A stretch of 64,000 bases of DNA from Limimaricola soesokkakensis (GTDB lineage Bacteria; Pseudomonadota; Alphaproteobacteria; Rhodobacterales; Rhodobacteraceae). Numbering within the stretch: position 1 is the stretch's first letter; each line of letters opens with the position of its first letter. Below, one piece after another: positions 52,052 through 60,996 of this stretch. Location: assembly GCF_900172345.1 (NCBI RefSeq), contig NZ_FWFY01000001.1:1-64000 (forward strand). Reading direction: 5' to 3'. The notes beneath the pieces were generated by a model, which saw only the letters and a program-made list of their open reading frames with translations, made no database searches and was not told the origin of the DNA. Position numbers and translations under genes: made by a program.

Positions 52052-52581
52052 CCGGTCGCGTCGCTGCCCGGCCGCAGCGCCACGGGGGCCGCATCGGGGG
52101 CCTCCAGCGTCTCCGCGAGATAGCGGGTGATCTTGTCGACCGCGCTGTTCAGCCCACGCAGCTCCTCGGCATCCAGAAGCTCTTCGAATACCTTCTGGCG
52201 CTCCAGCAGGCCCGGCTCGAAGGTGCCCAACGCCTCCTGCCCGGTGGCCGAGAGCCGAAGCAGCCTGCGGCGGCGATTGGCGCCGTCGCTGCGCTGTTCC
52301 AGCAACCCCTGCGCCAGAAGGTCCGACACCGAGCGGCTGATCTGCGCCCGGTCGATCACCATCAGCCGGCTCAGATCCGCTGCGGTGGTCTCGCCGAAGA
52401 TGCCCAGCACCATCAGGATGCGGTACGAGGTGAGACCGGTGCCATGCACCGCGAGTTGCCGCGCCGCATGGGTATCGAGCAGTTTCGACAACCGGCTGAT
52501 CCGAAACGACAGACGCCGTTCCAGCTCGGCCAGGGCCCTGAGCCGGTCGGCCATGCGCTGCGGGTCGTCCATCAGGGCCAT
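52048..52581 (-). CDS. MarR-family transcriptional regulator
   Basis: The 177-residue winged-helix protein has a recognition helix and wing in DRAQISRSVSDLLAQGLLEQRSDGANRRRRLLRLSATGQ. The N-terminal RLSFRISRLSKLLDTHAARQLAVHGTGLTSYRILMVLG is typical of MarR dimers. The start may be at 52581 or at the ATG at 52572. It overlaps the 3' end of the Rieske gene and is divergent from an amino-acid ABC importer. It may regulate either side. An inverted repeat at 52691 is a possible binding site. Confidence 0.88.
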   Translation of the reverse strand: MALMDDPQRMADRLRALAELERRLSFRISRLSKLLDTHAARQLAVHGTGLTSYRILMVLGIFGETTAADLSRLMVIDRAQISRSVSDLLAQGLLEQRSDGANRRRRLLRLSATGQEALGTFEPGLLERQKVFEELLDAEELRGLNSAVDKITRYLAETLEAPDAAPVALRPGSDATG

Positions 52582-52690
52582 GTCGCGGTCTTTCCGGTGC
52601 TGCCGAGGCGATGGTCTTGGATACCAGAGCGACCACCGTGCGACAATCGGCGGGGTCGGGAACCCGCGAGGGCGCGGACAGCGTTCCGCC

Positions 52691-52719
52691 CGAAACGGTA
52701 CAAAGATGATAACGTTTCG
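52691..52719. promoter_or_regulatory. Inverted repeat in divergent MarR/ABC promoter region
   Basis: CGAAACG at 52691-52697 and CGTTTCG at 52713-52719 are separated by 15 bases in the spacer between the MarR gene and the ABC importer. It is a candidate operator; the regulator is not known. Confidence 0.45.
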
Positions 52720-52822
52720 CCACCGCGCCGCGTGCAGAACGCCCGATCCTTATTGCGAAACTCCATTGATCCTCCCCCGCCCGGCGCATTACCTCCCTCG
52801 CTCAAACCGAAAGGACCCCGCC

Positions 52823-53590
52823 ATGCTGAAACAGTTCGCTTTCGCCAGCCTCGCCGCCACCTCGATCGCCTCCATGGCCGCCGCCCAGTCCGAGGGCGAA
52901 GGCACGCTGCGGGTCGGCATGTCGGGTGGCTATTTCCCCTTCACCTTCGTCGAGCAGGACGTGCTGCAAGGCTTCGAGGTCGACGTGATGGATGCGGTGG
53001 CCGAGGAGACCGGGCTCGAAGTCGAATACGTCACCATGTCCTTCTCGGGCCTTGTCGGCGCGCTGGAGTCGAACCGCATCGACACCATCGCCAACCAGAT
53101 CACCATCACGCCCGAGCGCGAGGCGAAGTTCGTCTTCACGCAGCCTTACGTCTATGACGGCGCGCAGGTGGTGGTGAAGGCCGGCAACGAGGACGAGATC
53201 ACCGGCCCCGAAGATCTCAAGGGCCGCTCGGTCGCGGTCAATCTGGGCTCCAACTTCGAGCAGCTTCTCAACGAACTGCCCTATGCCGACGAGATCGACA
53301 TCCGCACCTATGAGAGCAACATCGAGCAGGACACGGCGCTGGGCCGGGTCGATGCCTTCGTGATGGACCGCGTTTCCTCGACGCAGGTGATCAAGGAAAG
53401 CCCGCTGCCGCTGGCTCTGGCCGGGCAGCCCTTCTCTGAAATCCGCAACGCGCTGCCGTTCCGCGACGACGAGGAAGGCCGGGCCCTGCGCGACCGCATC
53501 GACGCGGCGCTGAGCGATCTGCGCGAGGACGGCACGCTGGCCGAGATCTCGCAGAAGTGGTTCGACGCCGACATCACTACGGCGGAGTAA
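52823..53590 (+). CDS. Polar amino-acid ABC transporter substrate-binding protein
   Basis: The 255-residue protein has an export signal (FASLAATSIASMAAAQ). The binding fold shows LRVGMSGGYFPFTFVEQDVL, GFEVDVMDAVAEETGLEVEYV, RIDTIANQITITPEREAKF and SVAVNLGSNFEQLL, typical of the FliY/TcyA branch, which includes cystine-binding proteins. AAGGA precedes the ATG. It starts a three-gene importer unit with permease and ATPase. Cystine or a related polar amino acid is likely but not proven. Confidence 0.9.
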   Translation: MLKQFAFASLAATSIASMAAAQSEGEGTLRVGMSGGYFPFTFVEQDVLQGFEVDVMDAVAEETGLEVEYVTMSFSGLVGALESNRIDTIANQITITPEREAKFVFTQPYVYDGAQVVVKAGNEDEITGPEDLKGRSVAVNLGSNFEQLLNELPYADEIDIRTYESNIEQDTALGRVDAFVMDRVSSTQVIKESPLPLALAGQPFSEIRNALPFRDDEEGRALRDRIDAALSDLREDGTLAEISQKWFDADITTAE

Positions 53591-53594
53591 GACG

Positions 53595-54269
53595 ATGCGG
53601 GCGCTCGATCTCGACTACATGCTGGGTCTGGTGCCCGTGATCCTCGGCTACGTGCCGCTGACGCTGGGCATGGCGCTCGCCGCCATGGCCTTCGCGCTGG
53701 TGCTGGCCTCTTTGATGGCGGTCGAGCGCGTGGTGAAGATCCCCGTGCTCGACAGCTTCGTGAAGCTGTTCATCAGCTTCTTTCGCGGCACGCCGCTGCT
53801 GGTGCAGCTGTTCCTGTTCTATTACGGGTTGCCGCAGGTGGTCTCGGCGCTGGCGCAGATCAACGGCGTCACCGCCGCGATCATGGGGCTGACCTTGCAT
53901 TTCGCGGCCTACATGGCCGAGAGCATCCGCGCCGCGATCCTCGGCGTCGACCGCAGCCAGTGGGAGGCGAGCCAGGCGGTGGGGATGACGCAGGGCCAGA
54001 TGATGGCCCGCATCGTGCTGCCGCAGGCCGCACGCGTCGCGGCGCCGACTCTGGTCAACTACTTCATCGACATGATCAAGGGCACCTCGCTGGCCTTCAC
54101 CTTGGGCGTGACCGAGATGATGGGCGCCACGCAGAAGGAGGCAGCGGGCTCGTTCCTCTACTTCGAGGCGTTCCTCGTGGTGGCGGTGCTCTACTGGATC
54201 ATCGTCGAGGCGCTGTCGCTGCTGCAGCGGGGCGTCGAGATCCGTCTCAACAGGGCCTATGCGCGATGA
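53595..54269 (+). CDS. Polar amino-acid ABC transporter permease
   Basis: The 224-residue inner-membrane protein of the His/Glu/Gln/Arg/opine permease family has five membrane helices. FFRGTPLLVQLFLFYYGLPQV is a family signature and the EAA loop is EASQAVGMTQGQMMARIVLPQA. It starts four bases after the binding-protein gene and its end overlaps the ATPase start. As only one permease gene is present, the transporter is probably a homodimer in the membrane. Confidence 0.93.
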   Translation: MRALDLDYMLGLVPVILGYVPLTLGMALAAMAFALVLASLMAVERVVKIPVLDSFVKLFISFFRGTPLLVQLFLFYYGLPQVVSALAQINGVTAAIMGLTLHFAAYMAESIRAAILGVDRSQWEASQAVGMTQGQMMARIVLPQAARVAAPTLVNYFIDMIKGTSLAFTLGVTEMMGATQKEAAGSFLYFEAFLVVAVLYWIIVEALSLLQRGVEIRLNRAYAR

Positions 54270-54997
54270 TCGAGATTTCGGGACTGACCAAGAATTTCGG
54301 CGGCACGCCGGTACTGAACCGCATCGACCTGTCCGTCGCACCGGGTGAGCGGATCGTGGTGATCGGGCCGTCGGGGACCGGCAAGTCGACGCTGCTGCGC
54401 TGCCTCAACTTCCTCGACCGGCCCGATGCCGGGACGATCCGACTGAACGGCATGACGGTGGATGCCGCGAAGGCCACCAAGGCCGAGATCCTCGCGGTGC
54501 GTCGCCGCACCGCCTTCGTGTTCCAGAACTACGCGCTCTTCGCCAACAAGACCGCGCGGCAGAACATCACCGAGGCGCTGGTCACGGTGCAGAAGCGGCC
54601 GCGCGCCGAGGCCGAGGCGCGCGCCGACGAAATCCTGCGCGAGATCGGCCTCGCGGAGAAGGCCGGCAGCTATCCGGCCGCGCTCTCGGGCGGGCAGCAG
54701 CAGCGCGTGGGTATCGGCCGGGCGATGGCGCTCGATGCCGAGTTGATGCTGTTCGACGAGCCGACCTCGGCGCTCGATCCCGAATGGGTGGGGGAGGTGC
54801 TCGACCTGATGCGCAAGGTGGCGCAGGCGCGCCAGACCATGCTGATCGTCACCCACGAGATGCAGTTCGCGCGCGAGATCGCCGACCGTGTGATCTTCAT
54901 GGAAGGCGGGCGCATCGTCGAGCAGGGGCCGCCAAGCCAGATCTTCGACGCCCCTCAGGACGCGCGCACCCGCGATTTCCTGCGCCGGGTCGGCTGA
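54266..54997 (+). CDS. Polar amino-acid ABC transporter ATPase
   Basis: The 243-residue ATPase has Walker A GPSGTGKST, Q-loop VFQNYALFANKT, signature LSGGQQQRVGIGRAMA, Walker B LMLFDEPTSALDPEW and the switch His in VTHEMQFAREI. The order and length match GlnQ/TcyC-type proteins. It overlaps the permease gene (ATGA) and ends the importer operon, which then meets a convergent response-regulator gene. Confidence 0.94.
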   Translation: MIEISGLTKNFGGTPVLNRIDLSVAPGERIVVIGPSGTGKSTLLRCLNFLDRPDAGTIRLNGMTVDAAKATKAEILAVRRRTAFVFQNYALFANKTARQNITEALVTVQKRPRAEAEARADEILREIGLAEKAGSYPAALSGGQQQRVGIGRAMALDAELMLFDEPTSALDPEWVGEVLDLMRKVAQARQTMLIVTHEMQFAREIADRVIFMEGGRIVEQGPPSQIFDAPQDARTRDFLRRVG

Positions 54998-55000
54998 GCG

Positions 55001-55025
55001 GCCGACGCCCGAACGGGCCGGCGGC
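55001..55025. terminator. Possible hairpin between convergent genes
   Basis: GCCC-GAAC-GGGC with partly matching outer arms (GCCG and CGGC) lies in the 28-base gap between the ABC ATPase and the convergent regulator gene. No T tract is seen. Confidence 0.4.
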
Positions 55026-55634
55026 TCAGACCATCTCCTGGTCGCGGGCCATCATCGCCGCCTGTGTGCGGTTCTTCGCACCCATCTTGCGGCACAGCGT
55101 CTTGACGTGCAGCTTGACCGTGACCTCCTGAATGTCGTGGTCGAGCGCAATCTCCTTGTTGGACTGACCCTTCTTGATGCCCTCGAGCACCTGCCGCTCA
55201 CGAGGCGTCAGATGCGCCAAGGCCGGGTTCTCGGTCTCCTTGGCGGTCATGAAGTCGATCGGCACATAGGTTTCGCCCATCGTCATGAAGCGCACGGCGT
55301 TGCTCATCGACCGGGCTGACATAGTCTTGGGTAGGAAGCCCGCGGCACCGGCGGCCAGCGCCTCCTCGGCTATCGTCTTGTCCGCGGTGCCCGAGATCAG
55401 CGCCACGGGCTTGCCCTGCGAGGCTTCGAGCGCGGCATGCAGCCCCTCGAGCCCGCGCATTCCCGGCATCCGGTAATCAAGTAGCACCAGATCGAACGCA
55501 CCGCTGCGGGCGATCTCGGCCATCGCATCGTCGAAGCTCGAGCTCTGCACCACCTTCGCGCCGCAATCGCGCTCCAGATAGGCGGCCATCATTTCGCGTA
55601 CGAGGTCGTGGTCGTCGGCAATCAGGATACGCAT
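55026..55634 (-). CDS. LuxR/NarL-type response regulator
   Basis: The 202-residue protein has a receiver domain (ILIADDHDLVREMM, phosphoacceptor Asp53 in VLLDYRMPG, conserved Thr/Ser in LISGTADK and Lys in FLPKTM) and a LuxR helix-turn-helix (LTPRERQVLEGIKKGQSNKEIALD and VTVKLHVKTLCRKMGAKNRTQA). AGAGGA lies before the ATG at 55634. It is divergent from the periplasmic protein and hybrid kinase genes, which is a strong hint that this is the output regulator of that kinase. Confidence 0.93.
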   Translation of the reverse strand: MRILIADDHDLVREMMAAYLERDCGAKVVQSSSFDDAMAEIARSGAFDLVLLDYRMPGMRGLEGLHAALEASQGKPVALISGTADKTIAEEALAAGAAGFLPKTMSARSMSNAVRFMTMGETYVPIDFMTAKETENPALAHLTPRERQVLEGIKKGQSNKEIALDHDIQEVTVKLHVKTLCRKMGAKNRTQAAMMARDQEMV

Positions 55635-55889
55635 ATCCGTCCTCTCGATTTCATCTTGAACGTCTGGGCCGGCACGAGACGGCGGTGAGGTTAGCATACT
55701 GAGGATCGTTAAGTGGCGAAACGGGCGAATCCGAGGCGCCAGATACCCTTGACCGAGTGTATATCCTTTATTGGGGCTTTGCTGCCACGCTTGGATATTG
55801 CCCGGCGAAAGGGATTCGCAATATGCGTGCAGATCGCGCATTCTGCACACGGTCGCACTGGCCATAGCCGGATCGGGAAAGGGGTCGAT

Positions 55890-56411
55890 ATGAATCAAGC
55901 CATCAAGAGCGCTCTCACCGGGCTGGCCATGGCCACGGTAGCAACTTACGCGAGCTCGACAGAGCTTCAAGACCCGTTTTACGCGGAGCCCGGCGTGTTG
56001 CAGGTGGGGCAGGAGGACGAGGAGTTCGTCTCCTTCGACCTCGATGCGCTCGATGCGCTGCCGCAGGTTAGCTTCGAGACGAGCACCATCTGGACCGACG
56101 GCAGCAGCCTTTACTCCGGTGTATCAGTCGCGACGCTGCTCGAAGAGGCCGGAATGGGCGAGATGATAGGCCAGAGTGGCGCAACGCTGGAGCTGGTCGC
56201 CCTCAACGATTACCGCGTGCAGATCCCGATCGAGGATATCGGCGAAGAGCTGCCGATCGTCGCCACCCGGATCGACGGCGAGACCGTCTCGATCCGTGAG
56301 AAGGGCCCTTACTGGCTGATCTACCCCTTCGATCGCGCGGCGGAGTACCGCACCGAGGAAACCTACAAGCGCAGCATCTGGCAGCTGGCGCAGATGATCG
56401 TGCTGGAGTGA
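55890..56411 (+). CDS. Periplasmic molybdopterin-binding-fold protein next to a hybrid kinase
   Basis: The 173-residue protein starts MNQAIKSALTGLAMATVATYA, an export signal; AAAGGGG precedes the ATG. The mature part resembles the oxidoreductase molybdopterin-binding (SUOX-like) fold: FDLDALDALPQVSFET, then YSGVSVATLLEEAGM, LELVALNDYRVQIP and GPYWLIYPFD. The Cys that would bind molybdenum is not visible, so it is probably not a working enzyme and may be a ligand-binding sensor partner. Its stop overlaps the kinase start (GTGA), so the two are made together. Confidence 0.75.
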   Translation: MNQAIKSALTGLAMATVATYASSTELQDPFYAEPGVLQVGQEDEEFVSFDLDALDALPQVSFETSTIWTDGSSLYSGVSVATLLEEAGMGEMIGQSGATLELVALNDYRVQIPIEDIGEELPIVATRIDGETVSIREKGPYWLIYPFDRAAEYRTEETYKRSIWQLAQMIVLE

Positions 56412-58978
56412 GTGCGGGCGGCGTGAACATCCCCAAGCCACGTGCGGGGAGATCAACGCCCCGGCTGAACATCCGCAGCGGCCTTGGTTTCGCGGCGGCG
56501 ATCCTGCTGACCTTGGTGCTGTCGCTAGGCTGGATTCTCGGCCGGCAGATACGCGACCTCGAAACCGCGGGCATCGACAATACCCAGTGGACCCTCGCCC
56601 AGCTCGAGCTCGAGACCGCGATCTTCGCGCGGGACGTGATCGCCGCGGCGCAGGGCGTGCGCGGCAATGCCAGCGGGCTGCAGCTGCGCTTTGACATCCT
56701 GCTGAGCCGGCTCGGTCTGGTGCGCAGTGGTGAGATCGGCCGCGCGCTGTCCGTGCATGAGGGGGTGCCGGAGCTGCTGCTGGCGATCGACGGTTACGCC
56801 GACCGGGTCGATGCGCTGTTCGCCGACAGCGTGAACGTCGCCAATCTGGAAGCGATCTATCAGGAAACACTCGACATTCAGCCGGTGATGCGGGAGCTGT
56901 CGCTCAACGGTCTCGATGTCCTTGCCGAGGATGCGGAGGCCTACCGTCATCAGGTACGCCGCCAAGCCGAGCTGACCGCCTTGGCCGGGGGCCTGCTGCT
57001 GATCCTGCTCGGGGCGCTCTTGCGGCTGATCGACGTGCAGCGACGGCGCGTGATGGATCGCGACCGGGTGCTGTCGCGTACCGCAGAACGGCTCAACTCG
57101 GTCATCGGCAACTCGCTCGATGCGATCGTGGTGGCCGATGAACAGGGCCGGATCGTCGACTTCAACCCCGCCGCCGAGGAGATGTTCGGCTGGCGCAAGG
57201 ACGAGATCCTGAACCAGAACGTGCGCGAAACGCTGGTGACGGCGGAGCGGCGCCAGATCTTCGACGAGCGGCTTCGCAACTTCGCAGCGAAGGGGCGCGA
57301 GTATCTGATCGATGCGGGGCGGGTCGAACTCGTCGCCCGGCGGCGCAGTGGCGAGATCTTTCCCATCGAGGCGGTGATAACCCATGTCGACGGGCCGGAT
57401 GCGCCGGTCTTCATCGGTTATCTGCGCGACATTACCGAGCTCAAGGCCAGCCAGGAGCGGTTGATTGCGGCGCGCGATACCGCTGAGCGGGCGGACCGGG
57501 CAAAGTCGCGCTTCCTGTCGGTGATGAGCCACGAGATGCGCACCCCCCTCAACGGCATCATGGGGGTGCTGGACCTGCTGAACACCTCGACCCTGTCCGC
57601 CGAGCAGCGCCAGCAGGTCGGGATCGCCTTGGCCTCGGCCGAGATCCTGCTGCAGCTGGTGAACGAGTCGCTGGACATCACCCGGATCGAAACCGGCGAA
57701 GAGGTGATCGAAACCGTGCCCTTCGCCCCGGGCTCGATGCTGCATCGGCTGTTGTCGGTGCTGCGGCCTCTGGCGGCAGAAAAGGACCTGCCGCTCGAAC
57801 TCGTGGCCGAAGAGGCGGATCTCGGGCAATGGTACGAGGGCGATCCGAACCGTGTAGCGCAGGTCGTCACCAACCTGATCGGCAACGCCATCAAGTTCAC
57901 CGAGCGCGGCTCGATCACCGTGACGCTCCAGCTCGAGGATGGTGCGGTCGAGATCGGGGTGCATGATACCGGCATCGGCATCGCGCCGGAGGATATCGAA
58001 CGGGTTTTCACCGAATTCGTGATCCGTGCCCGCCCCGAAGGACGGCAGGGGCGCTCGGATGGTCTGGGCCTCGCCATCTCGCGGCGGCTGGCCCGGTTGA
58101 TGTCGGGCGACATCACGGTTCAGAGCACGCCCGGCAAGGGCAGCAGCTTCTACCTGCAGCTACCGTTGAAGAGCGTCGCGCCGCCGATCGAGGCGCCCGA
58201 GCCCGAAGCTGTGATCCCGGTCGCGCCCGGCACCAGCCTGTCGGTGCTGGTGGTCGAGGACAACGCCGTGAACCGCATGGTGCTGCGCGGCATGCTGCAA
58301 CAGTTCGGGCACGAGATCACCGAGGCGCCGAACGGCGCCGAAGGCGTGGCGCTGCTGCGCGAGGAGTCCTTCGATCTGGTGCTGATGGATTTCGAGATGC
58401 CGGTGTTGGGCGGAATCGACGCCACGCGCGAGATCCGCGAATTCCTGCCGGACAGGACCGAGCCCCGGATCATCGGGCTGACGGCCCATGGTTCGGCCGA
58501 GGCGCGGCTTGCAGGTATCGCGGCGGGGATGAACGAAGTCTATGCAAAGCCGCTGCGTCTGCCAGTGCTGCGCAAGATCCTCGCCGGCCTCGTCGAGGTG
58601 CCGCCGTCGTCGGCGTCGGCGAAAGTGAGCAAGACGCCGGACATCGACACCGATGCCTTCGACGAAATGCTCGACATGCTCGGACCGGAGCGGGTGAACC
58701 GCGCGCTCGACAGCTTCGGGACCGAGTGGCGCGAGGCGAGCGCTCGGCTCGCGTCTCAGCCCGAGGATGCCGATGGCGAAAGCGCGGTGGGCATCCTGCA
58801 CAAGCTGCGGGGTGGTGCTGCAATGCTCGGGCTCTTCGGTCCGGCCGAGATGCTGGGCGCGCTGGAACTGCGCGCGCCCACGCATCTTGCCCCCGAAGAG
58901 GTCGCGGAGCTGGAAGATCAGGTGTCCCGAGCGCTCGCGGTGGCACGGTCCCGGATCGAGGCGCGGGTCGAGGCCTGA
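56408..58978 (+). CDS. Hybrid sensor histidine kinase with PAS, HisKA, HATPase, REC and HPt domains
   Basis: The 856-residue membrane kinase has helices at about 25-46 and 190-208 around a helical periplasmic sensor. A PAS domain (about 228-344) follows, then the H-box MSHEMRTPLNG with phospho-His375. ATPase motifs are NLIGNAIKFTERG and HDTGIGI. The receiver domain (VLVVEDNAVNRMVL) has Asp661 in VLMDFEMP. The HPt domain has His798 in LHKLRGGAAMLGL. This gives a four-step phosphorelay in one chain. The GTG start overlaps the upstream stop. The final target is probably the divergent LuxR-type regulator. Confidence 0.94.
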   Translation: MSAGGVNIPKPRAGRSTPRLNIRSGLGFAAAILLTLVLSLGWILGRQIRDLETAGIDNTQWTLAQLELETAIFARDVIAAAQGVRGNASGLQLRFDILLSRLGLVRSGEIGRALSVHEGVPELLLAIDGYADRVDALFADSVNVANLEAIYQETLDIQPVMRELSLNGLDVLAEDAEAYRHQVRRQAELTALAGGLLLILLGALLRLIDVQRRRVMDRDRVLSRTAERLNSVIGNSLDAIVVADEQGRIVDFNPAAEEMFGWRKDEILNQNVRETLVTAERRQIFDERLRNFAAKGREYLIDAGRVELVARRRSGEIFPIEAVITHVDGPDAPVFIGYLRDITELKASQERLIAARDTAERADRAKSRFLSVMSHEMRTPLNGIMGVLDLLNTSTLSAEQRQQVGIALASAEILLQLVNESLDITRIETGEEVIETVPFAPGSMLHRLLSVLRPLAAEKDLPLELVAEEADLGQWYEGDPNRVAQVVTNLIGNAIKFTERGSITVTLQLEDGAVEIGVHDTGIGIAPEDIERVFTEFVIRARPEGRQGRSDGLGLAISRRLARLMSGDITVQSTPGKGSSFYLQLPLKSVAPPIEAPEPEAVIPVAPGTSLSVLVVEDNAVNRMVLRGMLQQFGHEITEAPNGAEGVALLREESFDLVLMDFEMPVLGGIDATREIREFLPDRTEPRIIGLTAHGSAEARLAGIAAGMNEVYAKPLRLPVLRKILAGLVEVPPSSASAKVSKTPDIDTDAFDEMLDMLGPERVNRALDSFGTEWREASARLASQPEDADGESAVGILHKLRGGAAMLGLFGPAEMLGALELRAPTHLAPEEVAELEDQVSRALAVARSRIEARVEA

Positions 58979-59000
58979 GCTCCGCCCGCGCCGTAAGGCC

Positions 59001-59795
59001 TTAGCCTTGGATGCGCGCCGCCATCAGCGCGATCGCTTTCTGGTAAACGCCCGCCGCGTTCCATTCCTGGATCACCCGGAAATTCGGCTGCCCTTCCTGG
59101 TAGCCGGCGCCCGGTTGCCAGCCCTTCTGGCGCAGGTAATTGGCGGTGGAGGCCATGGCGTCGGTCAGGTTGGTGAGATCAACACGGCCATTGCCGTCGC
59201 CATCTACGCCATAGCGCAGGATGTTGCCCGGCAGGAACTGCGTATGGCCCAGCTCGCCATGCATTGCGCCGATCGAACCGGGCGAGACCGCACCGCGATC
59301 CACCAGCATCAGCGCCGCCAGCGCGTGCTGCGAGAAGAAATCCGAGCGGCGGCAGTCATAGGCCAGCGTCGCGATCGCCGAGAGCACGTTGCTGTCGCCC
59401 ATGAAGTTGCCAAAACCGGTTTCCATGCCGTGGATCGCGATCAGCACGCCCGCGGGCACGCCATACTGGCTCTCGAGGCTCTGCCAGAAGCCGGGATTGG
59501 CGGCGAGCTTCTGACGCCCCTGCGCGACGATCGTATCGGCGCCACGCACCTGCATGAACTTGTCGAGCGAGTAGTCGAAGCTCTTCTGGTTGCGGTCGGC
59601 ATTGATGGTCCGCTGGGCGTAGCTGGTCTGGGACAGCGCGTTCAGCCCGGCCTGACCCACGCCCTGTGCGGCGGCCTCGGCGGCGAATTCCTGCTTCCAG
59701 CGTTCGAAACCCGAGGCGTCGTTGCCGCAGGTGGCGGCGGCTGCGGTGGAGGCGCCGAGGCCCAGCGCGAGAAGGGTGGAAAGCACGTATCGCAA
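59001..59795 (-). CDS. Lytic murein transglycosylase, MltB type
   Basis: The 264-residue protein has an export signal (YVLSTLLALGLGASTAAA). Core motifs are GVPAGVLIAIHGMETGFG, with the catalytic Glu in METGFG, and GELGHTQFLPGNILRYGVDGDGNGRVDLTN, which contains a Ca-binding-like DGDGNGRVD loop. It cleaves peptidoglycan glycan strands. The start is set at a TTG (59795) with GGGAG seven bases upstream; upstream in-frame codons are not signal-like. A GTG four codons from the hydrophobic core is an alternative. Confidence 0.88.
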   Translation of the reverse strand: MRYVLSTLLALGLGASTAAAATCGNDASGFERWKQEFAAEAAAQGVGQAGLNALSQTSYAQRTINADRNQKSFDYSLDKFMQVRGADTIVAQGRQKLAANPGFWQSLESQYGVPAGVLIAIHGMETGFGNFMGDSNVLSAIATLAYDCRRSDFFSQHALAALMLVDRGAVSPGSIGAMHGELGHTQFLPGNILRYGVDGDGNGRVDLTNLTDAMASTANYLRQKGWQPGAGYQEGQPNFRVIQEWNAAGVYQKAIALMAARIQG

Positions 59796-59897
59796 AGGGT
59801 AACTCCCGTGAAAATGGCTTCGGCCGCTTGGCGGCCGGGATCTCCGCTCCACCTAGCACGAGCCGATGGAGCGGCAATGTCGAGCGAAGGAGCGAGC

Positions 59898-60995
59898 ATG
59901 CGCGCCAGCCTTGCCGGGGTGGCATTTGCCCTGATGTTGATCGCGGCCTTTCTGGCCGGACGCTATGCCGTCGAGACGGAAGCCTCGCCGCCGGAGCCGC
60001 TGCCGCCGGGCCCGGCCAGCCTCGAGATCGAGGAGGCGCGTACCATCGCGGTATTCCGCGCCGCGCGCGACAGCGTCGTTGCAATCACCACCTCGACCCG
60101 CATCATCGATCCGTTCACCCGACGGACCGGTGAGACGCAACTCGGCTCGGGTTCGGGCTTCGTCTGGGACGCGCGGGGGCATGTCGTCACCAATGACCAC
60201 GTGATCCAAGGCGCGAGCCGGGCGCTGGTGCAGCTTGCCGATGGCCGCTCGCTCGAGGCGCAGGTGGTGGGTCGCGCTCCGAGCCATGACCTCGCGGTGT
60301 TGCGCATCGGGGGCGATGCGCTGCCCGCGCCACTGCCGCGCCCGGAGCCGGGGGAGGGCGGTCTGGAGGTCGGCCAGTCGGTGCTGGCGATCGGCAACCC
60401 ATTCGGGTTGGACTGGACGCTGACAACCGGCATCGTCTCGGCGTTGGACCGCGACCTGCCCGGCGAAGCGGGCCGCGCGATCAGCGGGCTGATCCAAACC
60501 GATGCGGCGATCAACCCGGGCAATTCGGGCGGGCCGCTGCTCGATGCACGCGGGCGGCTGGTCGGCGTCAACACCGCGATCTACAGCCCCTCCGGCGCCA
60601 GCGCCGGGATCGGCTTCGCGGTGCCGGTCTCGACCGTGGCGCGGGTGGTTCCGCAGCTGATCGAAACGGGCCGCTACAGCCCGCCCTCGCTGGGGCTGGG
60701 CTTCGATGCGCGGATCAATGCGGCGGTGAACCGGCAGGGTCTCCCGGGGGCTCTCGTTCTCGACGTCGCGCCGGGCTCGGAGGCGGCGCGCGCCGGGGTC
60801 GAACCGGCGCGGGTCGCGCGCGGCCGGCTGCTGCCGGGCGACGTGGTGATCGCGCTCGACGGCGAAGAGGTCGAGGGGCTCGACGACCTCTTGGCCATGG
60901 TCGACCGGCGTCGACCGGGTGACAACGTGACGCTGACCCTGCTGCGCGACGGCCGTCGCCGCGAGCTGACGCTGGAGTTGCGGCCGGGGCGCTAG
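59898..60995 (+). CDS. Deg/HtrA-family serine protease
   Basis: The 365-residue protein has an N-terminal hydrophobic helix (ASLAGVAFALMLIAAFLAG), probably an anchor, with GAAGGAG before the ATG. The trypsin-like domain has the triad His in VTNDHVIQG, Asp in SHDLAVLRIG and Ser in NPGNSGGPLLDARG. One PDZ-like domain follows (LGLGFDARINAA to TLTLLRDGRR). It acts on misfolded proteins in the periplasm. It is divergent from the MltB-like gene and ends next to a small membrane protein gene. Confidence 0.92.
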   Translation: MRASLAGVAFALMLIAAFLAGRYAVETEASPPEPLPPGPASLEIEEARTIAVFRAARDSVVAITTSTRIIDPFTRRTGETQLGSGSGFVWDARGHVVTNDHVIQGASRALVQLADGRSLEAQVVGRAPSHDLAVLRIGGDALPAPLPRPEPGEGGLEVGQSVLAIGNPFGLDWTLTTGIVSALDRDLPGEAGRAISGLIQTDAAINPGNSGGPLLDARGRLVGVNTAIYSPSGASAGIGFAVPVSTVARVVPQLIETGRYSPPSLGLGFDARINAAVNRQGLPGALVLDVAPGSEAARAGVEPARVARGRLLPGDVVIALDGEEVEGLDDLLAMVDRRRPGDNVTLTLLRDGRRRELTLELRPGR

Positions 60996-60996
60996 A

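Noticed and set aside
58767-59897. Upstream in-frame extension of the Deg protease
   Set aside because: It would overlap the kinase end and the whole MltB-like gene; a ribosome binding site and membrane helix support the start at 59898.
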